Shown: positions 1 to 10,998, numbered from the stretch's first letter. The stretch: DNA of 64,000 nt from Elymus sibiricus (GCA_039707655.1 CM077664.1:25718781-25782780); one strand, 5' to 3'. Numbers and translations are program-made. The notes: generated by a model not told the origin, from the sequence alone.

Positions 1-119
1 GAGACCCACCACATATCACAGCAGCCCAAGCCATCGCCGTGCTCGTGCCAGCCCGCGGCCCCCCATTAACTTCGTTTCCCTTCCCCCAACCTATTCTTCT
101 TCTTCTCCAGCGGCGAAGC

Positions 120-226
120 ATGCCAACGGCGGCGGCCGGCGAGAGATGAGAGATGTCCATGTCCAGTTCGGCCTCTCCGTCCTCATGGTCGCCGTATGGT
201 GCAGTGCCGATGACCAGATGCCCTGA
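120..226 (+). promoter_or_regulatory. Upstream ATGs / short uORFs before the GRF gene
   Basis: Two ATGs precede the chosen start. The ATG at 120 opens a 9-codon frame ending at 149. The ATG at 146 opens a 26-codon frame ending at 226, which overlaps the start of the main gene in another frame. Both would lie in the leader if transcription starts upstream of 120. Whether they affect translation is inference. Confidence 0.35.
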
Positions 227-744
227 CTGCCCACGCATCGCGCCACTGAAGCGTTTGACAACCATATCGGAGGAGAAAGGAAACTATGGGCGGGCATTTG
301 TGAAATGCGAGAGCAAACCTGAAGCGGGGAAGGTTAAATCTATGTTCTCTCGCAGCCTTGTGCTTTGATTTTTGCCCCCAGATTTGTAGTTTTTTCCTCA
401 GATTTGGGATTTAGGGTTTCCCTTCTGTTTTTCAGAATCTGAAGAAATGCAAGCATTTTGAGTGGCTGGATGAATACATGGAGATGCTTCAACTGGATGG
501 CTTATTTGATTTGAGGCATGGCACAACCCAAGAGCTCGATCCGCCGTTGGCATTGGAAAATTTGGGCTCTTCCAATGTCGCTCCGAAGGTGGGGGATGCG
601 GAACTCAAGGTGGAATTGAAGAAGCTCAACAAGAACTTAAGGCAGTTGATCGATTTGAAGAAGCAGACAAATCTTGTGGCCGCGGGATTTTATTTTTCTA
701 TAATTACTGTGGGATTTGTTTACTTACTGATCATCAGTCGTTAG
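153..744 (+). CDS. GRF-type zinc-finger protein with C-terminal coiled coil and membrane helix (2 exons)
   Basis: Exon 1 is 153-332 and exon 2 is 436-744; the intron 333-435 begins GTTAAA and ends TTTTCAG, and both exons join in phase 0 to give 162 residues. Residues about 23-70 form a GRF zinc finger: CPDCP at 23, EEKGNYGR at 40-47, Cys52, and, after the splice, C65-K-H-F-E-W. The split of the motif by the intron is the best support for the model. Residues about 114-136 are Lys/Leu-rich and coiled-coil-like, and residues 140-161 form a hydrophobic helix, so the protein is probably tail-anchored. Short GRF proteins of this layout form a large family in grasses; their function is poorly defined and nucleic-acid or protein binding is only inferred from the fold. 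AATAAA-like signals lie near 855. The start at 153 was chosen because upstream ATGs are closed by stops. The gene looks intact. Confidence 0.75.
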
Positions 745-902
745 AAGTTGTTATTAGTGTTTCTGTTAGCTTGTCTCTGCGCAATGTCACGTATGCTTAA
801 TGCCTTGTGTAAGAAGAACAAGGAAAAGCTAAGTTGAAATCTAGTGGCATGAAGAAATAAAATAAAAAAACTTGTCTATTGATGACACAAATAGCACGAA
901 GA

Positions 903-980
903 TCAATATAGTTCGATGAACATAACATAGTAGCATGAACATCAATATAGTTCGACGATTATAACATAGTAGCATGGCAT
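903..980. repeat. 39-bp tandem duplication, two copies
   Basis: The stretch beginning TCAATATAGTTCGA at 903 recurs at 942 with a few changes, each copy ending in AACATAGTAGCATG. It lies between the convergent GRF gene and the frameshifted gene, in sequence that otherwise shows nothing recognisable (745-1134). Confidence 0.6.
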
Positions 981-1134
981 ACATCGGGAGCCCAAAAACT
1001 TAAACAAGCATACTACTAAATATACTAAGATGACACAAATATAGTAGGACGACATGATAGATTAGGGGGCACCACCGGGCCAACACCACCTCACTCCTCC
1101 AGGCGGCACTCCACTTCGCTCCTCCGGGCACCCT

Positions 1135-1540
1135 TCACTCCTCATGGACGATGGGGTAGGGGAGAGTGTGCATGCCGTTTGGGGTGGGGAAGATATTGTT
1201 GAAGTCCGTGTAGATGTTGTGGGTGGTGAAAGCGATGAACTCGCACCCACACCAAAACACACGGCCGAGGAGGTAGAAGGCGTCGAAGGAGTTGTTGAAT
1301 GTAGCAAGGAGCCCAACCACAACGCCATTGTGATTGACCTCCTCGACGTGGAACATCGTTGGAGAGCCCGGGGGGGAGGTGGCCGTAGCCTGCCCCAAGG
1401 AAGAACTCTGTGTACTCCCTAGCGCGCCTCCACCTTGACATCGCCCACACCTGAAGGGTTCTCTCCACGAAGACTCCGTGAGGGTAGAGCCTCTCCGGCA
1501 CGGTGGGGGGTAGGCGGTAGGTCGGACTGTTGAACTGCAT
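1135..1540 (-). pseudogene. Unrecognised small plant gene with single-base frameshift
   Basis: Reading on the minus strand, the ATG at 1540 opens a frame beginning MQFNSPTYRLPP. A second frame, closing at 1135 with YPIVHEE and stop, continues the same protein after a shift of one base. The two join exactly if one base of the seven-G run at 1370-1376 is ignored (HLPPG followed by SPTMFHVEEV), giving 134 codons. Both halves look like real coding sequence: they are rich in aromatic residues and Cys, not low-complexity. A plant-type promoter sits in front of it. No domain was recognised. The extra G may be a true mutation, which would make this a pseudogene, or a homopolymer sequencing error, in which case the gene is intact. 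It faces the GRF gene tail-to-tail, about 390 bp apart. Confidence 0.5.
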
Positions 1541-1614
1541 GGCGCCTTGGGGGTTCCTTTGGGCTGGCTCTGTGGAGAAGAAGGGCAGATGGGAGAGGAT
1601 GGAGATGGACGAGT

Positions 1615-1653
1615 GTGAGAGGAAGAGGAAGACGGTAGGTGGCTTAAATAGCC
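1615..1653 (-). promoter_or_regulatory. TATA box and start region of the 1540-1135 gene
   Basis: On the minus strand GGCTATTTAAGCC (1653-1641) is a typical grass TATA box. Transcription would start near 1615, leaving a pyrimidine-rich leader of about 75 bases before the ATG at 1540. The spacing and the CT-rich leader are what plant genes usually show. Confidence 0.5.
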
Positions 1654-1659
1654 GAACTG

Positions 1660-2790
1660 CGATGTCTTGGTTCACCGTGGCAGTAATGATAGTGAGAAAT
1701 AATAGCCGGGCGATGGCATCGGGTGTGTACACGTGTGGCAAAACCGAAGGGCGGCTGTGCAGCACTGCGGTGGTGGCTCTTCTGCGCCGTCGGTCGGGTT
1801 GGGTCAGCGCTGGTAAGCGCTGCGGTGGCGGCTCTTTTGCATCGTCGGTCGGGTGGAGTCTAGTCAGTGTTGCGTGCCTGCCTCGTCGGTCGGGTCACGC
1901 GTGCTCGTGCACATCCATGCGTGCATTCATTCATCGTTGGCTACGCGCGCGCATGCATGCCACGTACCCCTGGCTCGGTACAATCGGGGCAGTGAACGAT
2001 CGCGGGCGTGACAACGGACGGTCCAATGGTCCAACGGGTGGGCTTCTTTTTACCATATATCCCAACGGCACGCATGCATGGAAGCCCAGACGAGCTCAAG
2101 TGTAACCAGCATTTTCAAATCCAGCCAATGAGAGCATAGAACTAGCCTCACGAGGATTGCTGACGTACCACTGCATTCTGATCCACACCGTCAACGTGCA
2201 GTGATCCAACGGCCAGGAATGGTGCGGTGATTCGGTTGGGGTTTGAGGGGTTTTGACAGGGTACAGAGGGGTTTTCAGAGTGGTTTGAGAAATTTCTAGG
2301 GTTAGGGCTGATCATAACTAGTTCAAAAAAAATCAAAAAGATATACCCATCATCGTTTTATGTGACTACGTTGGTAGGAAAAATAATAAACTTCGTCTAG
2401 GGGTATTTTCATGAAAAACCCTTCACAAACATAGGTAGCACCAAGCGTATATGATTTTAGGATTATGGAGACAAAATATATTTTGTGCTGAAGCTGCTGA
2501 TGGCAAGTTTAATGGTGTTGTATGTGCCGTGCGTGTTGTTGATTATCAAGAAATAATCGAAGTTGTGATCGGATCGTGGCGATCATTGTGGTCACTTGTA
2601 ACTGATTTTCAAGAATGACTAAAGCGAGTTCCGATGAAGACTTTGCAAATGATAAAACACAAACAATCATAACAAGTCTTGCACACTATCTTGTGCACGA
2701 ACACAAAGAGTACCATGATGAAGTAGTAAAGTACCACATTACAGCAAGGACTTATAAAAGCCCGCAAATTATTTTTGCACACTATGTTGT
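1660..2790. other. Intergenic stretch without recognised gene
   Basis: 1780-1900 has three copies of CGTCGGTCGGG in GC-rich sequence upstream of the minus-strand gene. 2100-2790 is AT-richer and shows no convincing exon, LTR end or inverted repeat. The open frames here are short and have no protein-like composition. Confidence 0.5.
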
Positions 2791-2797
2791 GCTGTAA

Positions 2798-3694
2798 CTA
2801 CTCCAGAGGCACATCTGGAACATGGGAAACAAACAGATAAATCCCATGATCTCCCAGGTACAACAACATCAGCACCTTGTCTCCTATCACCAAGAGTGTT
2901 TTCTTCATCATGAACTCATTCCATTTGTTGATGTAGACACGAGCATCAATATTAGAAATGGTGTATGTACTAGACACCCTAGTGTCTGGATGACAAACAA
3001 TGGTTATGGCACCATATTCATCCATGTCTTCGGGCACAACACGATGAGGCAGTTTCTGTTTGAACAACATATTTGTTATGTTACCAAATTTGTAACTTAT
3101 TGTTCTCTAGTAAAGGAAGAACAATAAATTTGGAACAACAGTAAAATGTACTGAAATGGCACAAAGTAACGGAAGAACAAGATGGTTACCCCAAAGTTCC
3201 TGTTGCAATCTGACCATGTCAAGGTATGGAGAAATCCATAAGCTCTTCCTTCGTCGTAGTTTCCAGCATCATGACGCTCCACTAACATGTCAAGGTTCAT
3301 CACTTGGCGTACGACAGTCTCCATCATTCTCCAGTTGAAATGTGTTCCCTCAGTGACAGCGAGATTGTCAATAATATATCTTTTCTCATTGGACAATTGG
3401 TAGTATGCTACAATATTATATCACACACAATTAAATTTAGAACCTATGGTATGTGATACAGTAATAGTACAAAAACTTGCAGGAACAAGAATGTAGTTTA
3501 CTTGGATGAATGATAGGCAGATTTTTAGTTGTGACAAGGCTAGTTGGTAGATGAGTGTTGACCATACTGAACGTAATCTCCTGGCCCACATAAAGCGTGT
3601 ACACTCTAACAAATTCCTTCCAAGAGTTCCTAGAAATATATGTCAACCCATTTTCATTGGTAATGTCACATGGGAATTCAAACCCCTCTGTGGT
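2798..3694 (-). pseudogene. B3-domain-like protein fragment, three exons, 5' end lost
   Basis: Three minus-strand exons splice in phase: 3694-3502 (ends CCA-A before GTAAAC), 3407-3190 (starts after TTGTAG, ends before GTAACC) and 3055-2798 (starts after AAACAG, stop TAG at 2800-2798). The split codons between exons 1 and 2 and the phase-0 join between 2 and 3 both work. Exon 1 has YISRNSWKEFVRVY followed by VGQEITFS; exon 3 has RVYINKWNEFM, then GDKVLMLLYLG and LFVSHVP. This pairing of a basic or aromatic strand with KWNEFM...GDKVLM resembles B3-like plant DNA-binding proteins, so a nuclear role is inferred. Upstream coding sequence stops at 3694, where an LTR begins; the first in-frame stop is inside that LTR. 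It is therefore probably a truncated gene. Confidence 0.5.
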
Positions 3695-5609
3695 TGTAAC
3701 ACCTCAATTTTTGGCCTTTTCTTTTTCTTTTGGATTTCTTCGAATTTTTATTTGGAGTTCTTTTTCCATGGCTATGTGGTCTTGAAACCTGGGAAGATTT
3801 TCTCTCCTGCCACTTACTAGTGGCTTGTCATTCTCAAATCTATCCCAAGGCCATGTCATTTCCATCTTAGCCCAACCCCAATCTTTATCTCTTGGGAATA
3901 TTCCTTTTTCTATTAAAGGAATAACCCTGTTTGCCCTAGGTTGTGAAGCAACCTATATTTCTGTCATTCCAAAAATTCCCACAAAATTCTCATAAATTCT
4001 TTGGGTCATATCTTCCCCAAATATGTCAAAATCCATCCTTGCCTAGTTCAAAAATAATTCAGGAATATTCATTTTCCATTCTGTCCAGATTGGCACTTTG
4101 TGAAGGAAGTGCTATTTATCTTCCCTTGATTGCCCTCAATTTTCTTGGACACTCTCTCATATCCAAATTATTGCCACATGCCAAAATTCAGCTTCATTTG
4201 CCTAGTAAATATTCCTCAGCAAATTTCCAAAGTTTCTGACCAGAGAGAAGCTTTGTGAAGGAAGTACTAGCTAGGCTTATCCAAATGAGTTGAAATTTTG
4301 GGAGATCATCCATATGATCCAATCATTACTCTCCACCAAATTTCATCTCCATCCAAAAAATTATGTGAGCACACCTTCAAATCTTGATTTCTGGTCACAA
4401 TTTCAGGTTGTGAAGCAACTATATTTTATATTGCTTCATCAAATCTGAAATTAATCCAGGACCTAAATATCCCTATATCATTTGAGCATGCCAAACTCAC
4501 ATCATTTCGCCAAGCCATTTTCTCTACAAAACTCCCCCAAGTTTCTCTCCAGTGAGGAGCATTGTGAAGGAAGTACCATTTATAATTATCCAAATGGGAG
4601 GAAATTTTTATGGTACCTTTATATGCCCAAATGATCATACTCCACCAATTTTTAGCTCAATCCAACACTCCATGTGAGTGCTACTTCCTGATATAGTTTC
4701 TGGGCCAGATTATGTAGTTGTGAGCAACTATGTTAAATACTGGTCCAAACCTTTTCAAAATCCACAGGATTGTAGTCCCTTCTACCCTAAACCTCTGTGA
4801 CATCCTGGTTAGCTCTTATCCCCTATAATTTGATCACTATTTCATGCCCAAGTTTGCTACAGCAAACTTCAGTCGATCACTCACATAAACACACAGCTGC
4901 TTTCCTCGATTCATCACCTCAGGGAGGACCCACTTAGGAAGGACTACACGCTAGACATGGTTTTACTGGCCGGAGCGCACCGTGTGCACCTGTGCACGCG
5001 GTGACCACGCGGCTGGGAAGCCATTGTCGCGCTCTGGGTGGCGTTTAGATTCGGGTACTTCTCTGCTCGTCGTTCCCGCGTGTCCAAGCATGTCTAGCCA
5101 CTCCGTAGCAGCCACTTGCCCTCCTCGGAACCCTGGCCCCCTCCTCCTTCGTCCTCCTCATGCCACGGCGACCTTGCCCGCGTGCGCACAGTGGCCGAGT
5201 GGCCGACCGGACACCGCACCGCCCGCGTCTGCCCTCCTCTGGCGCTCCACTACTCCTCACTCGTCGCCCTCACCCCCCCCCACGCGTTCGCGGTCGCGTC
5301 AGTGCATCTCCCCAAGTGCCCGTGGCGGCATCCGGCGAAGGCATCGGCACCGCGGCTATTTAAAGCCACCCCCGAGACCTCCCGACCTCACAAGCTTCCT
5401 CACCGCTCTCCTCTAGCCTCCCCAGCCTCTCCTCCGAGCTCGAGCAGCTCTCCTCGGCCACCAATGTCACCATGGCCACCGCCGAGCTCGTCTTAAATTG
5501 GCTCAATGCCGAGCCCTCCTAGCTCTTCTCCCACCACCAAAGACCTCCACCTTCCTCTCTGAGCTCGCCCCCCAAATCCGACCGACGTCCTCACCACGGA
5601 TGCTCAGGA
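3695..5609 (+). mobile_element. Gypsy LTR fragment, 5' end intact, 3' end lost
   Basis: Starts with TGTAACACCTCA, a usual 5' end of Triticeae Gypsy LTRs, right at the break of the B3-like gene. A TATA box CTATTTAAAG at 5356-5365 on the plus strand, followed by GC-rich pyrimidine-biased sequence, fits U3 then R in plus orientation. Related phrases (CTGTCCAG... CTTTGTGAAGG) occur inverted in the solo LTR near 14.86-14.90 kb, so the two belong to related families. No PBS or CA terminus is seen before 5609, where a different AT-rich element begins. The short open frames in 4982-5881 are GC-rich leader sequence, not genes. Confidence 0.6.
4080..4680 (+). repeat. Diverged internal repeats within the LTR
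   Basis: The phrase TTGTGAAGGAAGT occurs near 4097, 4252 and 4562. The last two copies are each followed by TATCCAAATG, a GAAATTTT block, and a CTCCACCAA block at about 310-base spacing. This looks like an old duplication inside U3. Confidence 0.5.
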
Positions 5610-6540
5610 TTTTTTTTTTAGCAACGCCAAGGCCCATTATAAAGATAGGTGGTCTCATATTATTAAATTGGGCTGCCATTCCGCGACTTTGGCCCGGTTT
5701 TGCTTCTGGATGCTTCCACCCAGTTTTTCTTCTTTTTCTGCTGGGTTTTTTGTCATCAGTTTTTTGTTGGTTATTCTTACGGTTTTTCTGTTTCTTTTGC
5801 CTATTTCTTCTTTTCTTTTTTCTTTTTTATTCATTTCAAATTTCACTAAAAAATCTTCAAATTCGTGATTTTTTCTCTTGAAATTCATGGACTTTTTTCA
5901 TGAAATTCGTGGACTTTCTTGAAAATTGCAAATAATTTTCAAATTCACGAACTTATTCAAATTGATGAATGCTTTTTTAAAAATTGTGGGAACTTCTTTA
6001 TTCACATTCGTGATTTTTTTGGTAGATGCAATCTTTTTATCAAATTCACAAACTTTTTTTCAAGTCTGTGAACATTTTATTTTTCGCGAAAAAAATTCAA
6101 GCCGCGAATTTATTCAAATTCGTGGACTATTTTCAATACGTGTTTTTTTACTTCGAATTTTGTTCAAGTTCGCAGACATTTTTAGGAAGTGATGAATTTT
6201 TTCAAATTTATTGATATTTTTCAAATTCAGGAACTTTTTTCAAATTTGAGATTTTTTTAGTTCGTGGACAATTTCAAATTGATGGACTATTTTTAGAATT
6301 GACAAACATTTATTTCAAATTCATGAACTTTTTTAAAATTCATGAAAATTTTCGAAGCCACAAACTTTTTTTCAACTCGCGAACAATTTTTCAAATTCTA
6401 AACCGGTCAATGGTGAACCGGTAGAAACAGCCAAGCGAGCGACCGAGTTGGGGCGAGCGACCTCACTTAGCTGGGGCGGCCGATGACGCGCGGCGCGTCA
6501 GCGTTAGTTGGCGTTGCTTGTGCCACAAGCGCTGTATAGG
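5610..6540. repeat. AT-rich block of degenerate short repeats, probable transposon
   Basis: From about 5850 to 6400, variants of AAATTCGTGAACTTTTTTC recur every 20-40 bases, with the 3' flank turning abruptly GC-rich (6400-6540, CCGGTCAA...GGCGCGTCAGCG). A T9 run at 5610-5620 marks the left junction with the LTR. Such arrays occur inside DNA transposons of grasses, but no terminal inverted repeats were found by eye, so the class is left open. Confidence 0.4.
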
Positions 6541-7280
6541 CGCTCTCCATATTTTAATATGCTAGAACACTAAAAATTAAACACATCCAAATCAAACAAC
6601 ACACAAGTTCAATTTCGTTGGAGTATGTCATTGAATCAATAATTTCACCCATAGTTTTGTCTACGATATCAAATTGAAATTGTCTAAAATTATATTTTGT
6701 TTCTCGTGATGAGATGTTAATATTTCTTGTTGTATGTGATATTTCATTTGATATCAGATGTGAAAGTTGGGAGCTTATTGGCAAGAAGAACTGTTTATAC
6801 TAGAGGATACCCCACGCATTGCTGTAGGAATTGGTCGATGAAAATTTAGGTTTATAACATGAGAACAAAAACTAAAAGTACATAGCACTTATTATATTTG
6901 ACTTGTATGGTTGTAACAATATTTATTGAATATAAGTATAATAATTGAATGGAAAACATTATCCCATGCATGGTTGAATGTTGTGGTTGATTTTTAATGT
7001 GAGTTTTCCATGCATAATGCCATGGTGAGCTGGCTTAGTTGCATATCGAGATAATTAATTTTATTGGGGCATGCATGGTGGCGAGGTGAGTTGGCATAGT
7101 TGCATATTAAGACAATTGAGTTAGTGGGGATCAAGTATTTGGTGGACCTACTTGATGATGTGGATAGGTTGCATGTCAAGATAAAATCACATAGTGGGGA
7201 TGAATCTCTTAGATATATTGGATAGGTAACCATGAATGCAACATTTATGCTCAGCTCGGGGGCAACCTGGAGGTTACCTC
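6541..7280. other. AT-rich intergenic stretch
   Basis: No gene seen. Phrases built on GTTGCATATCGAGATAATT and TAGTGGGGAT are repeated three times, imperfectly, between 7030 and 7210, suggesting an old short duplication. Confidence 0.4.
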
Positions 7281-7288
7281 TTGTGTAC

Positions 7289-7452
7289 CGGGCTAATAGC
7301 AACTCTAACGGATCCAATATATTGGCCCGATCCACAAAAATCATACCGATATGCGGTTTATGGGCCAAAAAATAACTAGCAGATCCCGCATCTTGGCCCG
7401 GCCCGCAGATTTTTTTTTACAGGAAAACTAAAATCGCCCCCATTGGAGTGGT
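7289..7452. mobile_element. Possible small inverted-repeat element (MITE-like)
   Basis: AGCAACTCTAACGGATCC at the left and CCCCCATTGGAGTGG at the right are imperfect inverted repeats of the AGCAACTCCAATG type seen at ends of small grass elements. About 165 bases lie between. No clear target duplication. Confidence 0.25.
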
Positions 7453-8460
7453 ATATGTACGGGATCCGGGGGCGCATTTCCTGGATCCTACAAACCCATT
7501 TTGGTAGAAGAATGGGGAGGCACAGAAGAGTAGAGAGTGATATTACCAGCGTCGGCCCGACGCCCTGGTTCGGAGCGGAGGGAGGTCCGGAGGTGACTAT
7601 TGGGCGTCCTGCTTGGCTGCTCCTGGACTTGTCAACTAGAGGGAGTTCTGGTCAGCGTTGTACTGGAGCGAAGGGAGGTCGGAGTTGAACCAGGCGGGGT
7701 AGCAGACCAAAGACGCTAGCTCTCGGGAGGTAGAGAAGCATGCTCCATTTAGCCGTCGGGATAGCAGACCTCCGAGCTCTCCGCTTTGATGACACCGTTT
7801 TGAAAAAAAAGAATACAAATTCAATAAATGCAATCCTTTTCCATCGAGTCCTTTTTATGTGTACTAGTTGTGAGGAAAAATACTAAACTTCTAATATAAT
7901 AATTATGGAAAAAAAATCATTCACAAAATGAGGTGTCATGTATGAACATTCATGACTTTTCAAGGTGATGGCCATATTCATTGTGTAGTTTATGATAATG
8001 TGTCCCAATTGCGCACATAGGTGCATCTTGCCATTACAACAATGTTGACAACTAGAGTTTCTAATTTTTTGTACAAAAAAAATCTTTTCTATTTTCTCAG
8101 TGTAAAAAATGGGTATTTTTTTGAAGCAAGTAGAAAAGGTGGGTGTAAAATGGCACCACTCCAATTTTCACAGAAAGTAGAACATATTTGAAGGACAATT
8201 CCCAAGTATCATGGATTTTTAGATTTCTAGCTACTTTCGTGTGTGTAGTGCATATAATTCAAATTTAAATTGTAAGTGTATAAAAATGTTAGCAAATTTT
8301 TGCGTTAAAAAATCATATTTATATCCTTTAATCAATGCATAGGCCTTATTCAAAAACAGAAGAGAAGAAAGAAAAAGAGGAGGAAAGAAAGAAAAGAAAA
8401 GGAAAAGAAAAAAATACTATTATTTTTGTCGTGTGTAAAAATATTGCACTCGAAAATACC
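7453..8460. other. Stretch without recognised gene
   Basis: 7520-7790 is GC-rich with two copies of GGAGCG(G/A)AGGGAGGTC. The remainder is AT-rich, with a purine run (AAAGAGGAGGAAAGAAAG) near 8370. No splice-consistent frame was found. Confidence 0.4.
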
Positions 8461-8559
8461 ATGTATTCTGATTGGTCAGGATAACCCTCCCACGGATCAC
8501 ACATTGTAACCATTGGATCCACGTAGATCCAACGACTGCGGCCCTGCGGGTGCCCTATC

Positions 8560-8959
8560 CTTTACCTCCTCTCTCTCCTTATCCCTTCACATGCACGCCT
8601 AGCCATCGAAGCCGCCACAAGTCACCACCGCTAGCCTGAGGGCCTCATGCCGCTGCGGCTCACCCCTTTCTCTGTAGGTCGCCGAAGCAACCCTGAGCCC
8701 CGGGGCCGTTCCCTCCTCCCCACCAGGCTCGAGGAGGCCCGAGGAGGCGGCCATGAGGAGCGCGCAGCCGCCAGAGCCATGGGCAGATCCAGCCGGCGCC
8801 GTTGGTAGCCATCCCTCCCTCCGGCGGCCATGAAGAATTGAAGAGGCTTGAGCAGAACGAGCGCATGGATGGTGCGCATCTACCGCGATAGGAGCCACCG
8901 GTCCTTGTCATCTGCTAGCATCCAGAGGAATCGATCCATATGTAAGCTAGCTTCCACAA
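8560..8959 (+). other. Candidate first exon / leader of the downstream gene
   Basis: A GC-rich block preceded by CT-rich sequence (CTCCTCTCTCTCC near 8567) ends in CGATCCATAT followed by a consensus donor GTAAGC at 8940. This resembles a plant first exon. A frame from the ATG at 8871 stays open to the donor but gives a stop if joined directly to the exon at 9765, so it is either non-coding, or an intermediate exon was missed, or it is unrelated. Confidence 0.25.
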
Positions 8960-9214
8960 TAATCCATCCAGCAGGCTGCTTGCTTGTATGTGTACTGTTG
9001 GAAACAGGAGCAAGATGCGAGGCCGGGGTCGAGGGTACATGCCCACTGCTAATTGATTCTCCTGCTAATAATTGTAGTCTGTTTTCCTGCCCTTGGTAGA
9101 GATGTACATACCTGAATACTCGTGACATATCTGTTCATACTCGAATACTGTCAATTTGGCACGTATACATATATACATACCCGAATAGTTGTGCGATTTT
9201 TTTAATTCAGCAAA

Positions 9215-9305
9215 ATAGGTCTACCGAGTGTCAAACTCCGCAAAGGCTTGCGCGCCTTTGCCTAGTGTTGCACTCGGCAAACTACGTCTGTCAGATTCGG
9301 TAGTA
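9215..9305. mobile_element. CACTA-type subterminal motif remnant
   Basis: CCGAGTGTCAAACTC and GCACTCGGCAAAC are inverted forms of the TTTGCCGAGTG motif repeated near the ends of many grass En/Spm-like transposons. Only a remnant is present, in a probable intron. Confidence 0.35.
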
Positions 9306-9764
9306 GAGATTGTGAAGAACATCACGGACATCTACTTTATTGACAGGGAATGTAGGTGTAATACATAATGCTTTGCATGGTAAGGGTTCTAGTAGATGTA
9401 TGATCATTTTAGTGTAGTATATCCCAATAATCACTATGAAAATACAGCAGAAGCTTCTCTGTTCATTTCCACTTTAATTCTTATATTTCTCGTATCTCAA
9501 TCTCATCTACTAGTTTGATATAATCGAATGGGTGATAGCATCACCTTGTACCAAGTACCCATCCTGGTTACTTTTTTATTTACGTAAATGTAAGATATCA
9601 TCATCTTTTACCAAGTATCCATCCTGGCTACATTATGTGCAAAATAGGTTCTACATTTAATTCCAAATTTGTTGAATATGTGGTTTTACTGCGTGCTTAT
9701 AGTCTGTAGCTTTTGGCGGCACATCTATTTCTGTCTCAAGTTATTTATCATTCTACTCTTACAG

Positions 9765-10998
9765 AATGTTTGCGGGGAGCTCCGTTAGTGTCGGCGCCTC
9801 AAGGGTTTATGCATATCAATTCCATGTTGCATAAAGCCACTGTAATCATGGCTACTGATTTCCAGGTATATGTTTATGCAGTCATATGGACGCGCTCGTT
9901 GATAATTCGTATAGAAAGTTTATATTCTTTATAACTTTGCCATGGAATGACTACTATTAGAAAACATCTTGCGGGTACTTTGCTTAGGTACTAGAAAGCA
10001 CATACACACACACACACATGCCCAGCACAACAAGAAGCACGCACATACAGCACAACACATATGCTCTGCTCCTGATTTCTCAATAGTACGATGATGCTTT
10101 GCTCTGCCACTCTGATTTTTTTTGCACTGGGGGCCACTTTGCATGTGCTTGCACCTGATTGACGGTTGTTTGTGCTGTTGTGTTCAACTAATGTCAAGTT
10201 ACATCAAGTTAGTCTTGATTTGTACAAGAGCTAAGTAGAATTGTCTTAACTCTTTTTTGTGGTTGCTTACCACACATCTGCCACGTGGTGTCTGTCGAAA
10301 CTCTTAATACAATAGCGCATCAGTTTACTACTATGTGGGATTAAATGGGATTATCTAGGCAAGTAGACGCAACATGGTTGATTGCGGGCTGCCCACGAAC
10401 ACCCGCATAGCACATGCGTGCAAGTGTGAGTATCCCTCTATTAGTCCCACATGCAGCCTGAATGTGTATCCCTAAGGAAGTGAATAGTCATGATAGTCTT
10501 CCTGAACTATCACCATGTGTATCCATTGAAATATTGTTCATGTGAATTCTATTATCATTGTCGTTGAATAATAATATTGATCATAATATAGGTTGCTTCC
10601 AAAATAGTTTTAAAGACTTTAACATATCCAAACCAGCGGAATGTTGCATATACTACTATTCGGAGTATTGATCTACAAAATAAGGTTCGTGATATTTAGT
10701 TATGTGTCGAATTTGCTGTTGTGTGCATAGATGAATGTATTCTGGATAACAAGGAGTTAGTAAGGTAAGTTTTTCATTGCAAGAGAATTGGTGATGCTTT
10801 TGTTTCAGGATACTTAATTGCCCGACCTTCAGCTTTTGTAAGTTTTTTCTTCCATATTCCAAAATTATATTTGTGTTAATTTAATCACATAAATGTAAGG
10901 TCCATTTTTCTTTTACAGATTCAAAAGAAGCATATGGAGTTGCAGCTGAATTCTTCGGTTGGATGAAGAAGCAAATAAAATTAGAAGATTTTACTTAG
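9765..10998 (+). CDS. C-terminal exons of an unrecognised plant gene (5 exons found)
   Basis: Five exons are flanked by good splice sites and agree in phase: 9765-9865 (after CTTACAG, before GTATAT), 10592-10688 (before GTGATA), 10731-10764 (after GCATAG, before GTAAGT), 10809-10837 (after GTTTCAG, before GTAAGT) and 10919-10998 (after TTTTACAG, stop TAG). Joined, they read about 113 residues, including CLRGAPLVSAP, VASKIVLKTLTYPNQR, ILDNKELV and EFFGWMKKQIKLEDFT at the end. AATAAA near 11200 could end the transcript. The first exon starts with two bases of a split codon, so upstream coding exons are missing or unidentified. I do not recognise the family. The helical, Leu/Lys-rich C-terminus might suggest an ARM-like or helical-bundle protein, but that is weak. 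The donor of exon 2 is not ideal; the stronger GTTCGT four bases earlier would break the frame. Confidence 0.55.
9998..10017. repeat. (CA)n microsatellite
   Basis: About eight CA units within an intron of the 9765-10998 gene. Confidence 0.8.

Noticed and set aside
1530..2105. 191-codon plus-strand ORF
   Set aside because: It runs antisense over the promoter and leader of the minus-strand gene. Its translation is Arg/Ser/Trp-rich, as GC-rich antisense frames are.
4982..5496. Overlapping Pro/Ser/Arg-rich ORFs in several frames
   Set aside because: They lie just around and upstream of the LTR TATA box in GC-rich LTR sequence; three frames are open at once, which is composition, not coding.
8599..8911. 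Three minus-strand ORFs of 82-99 codons
   Set aside because: All are antisense to the candidate first exon at 8560-8939 and overlap each other.
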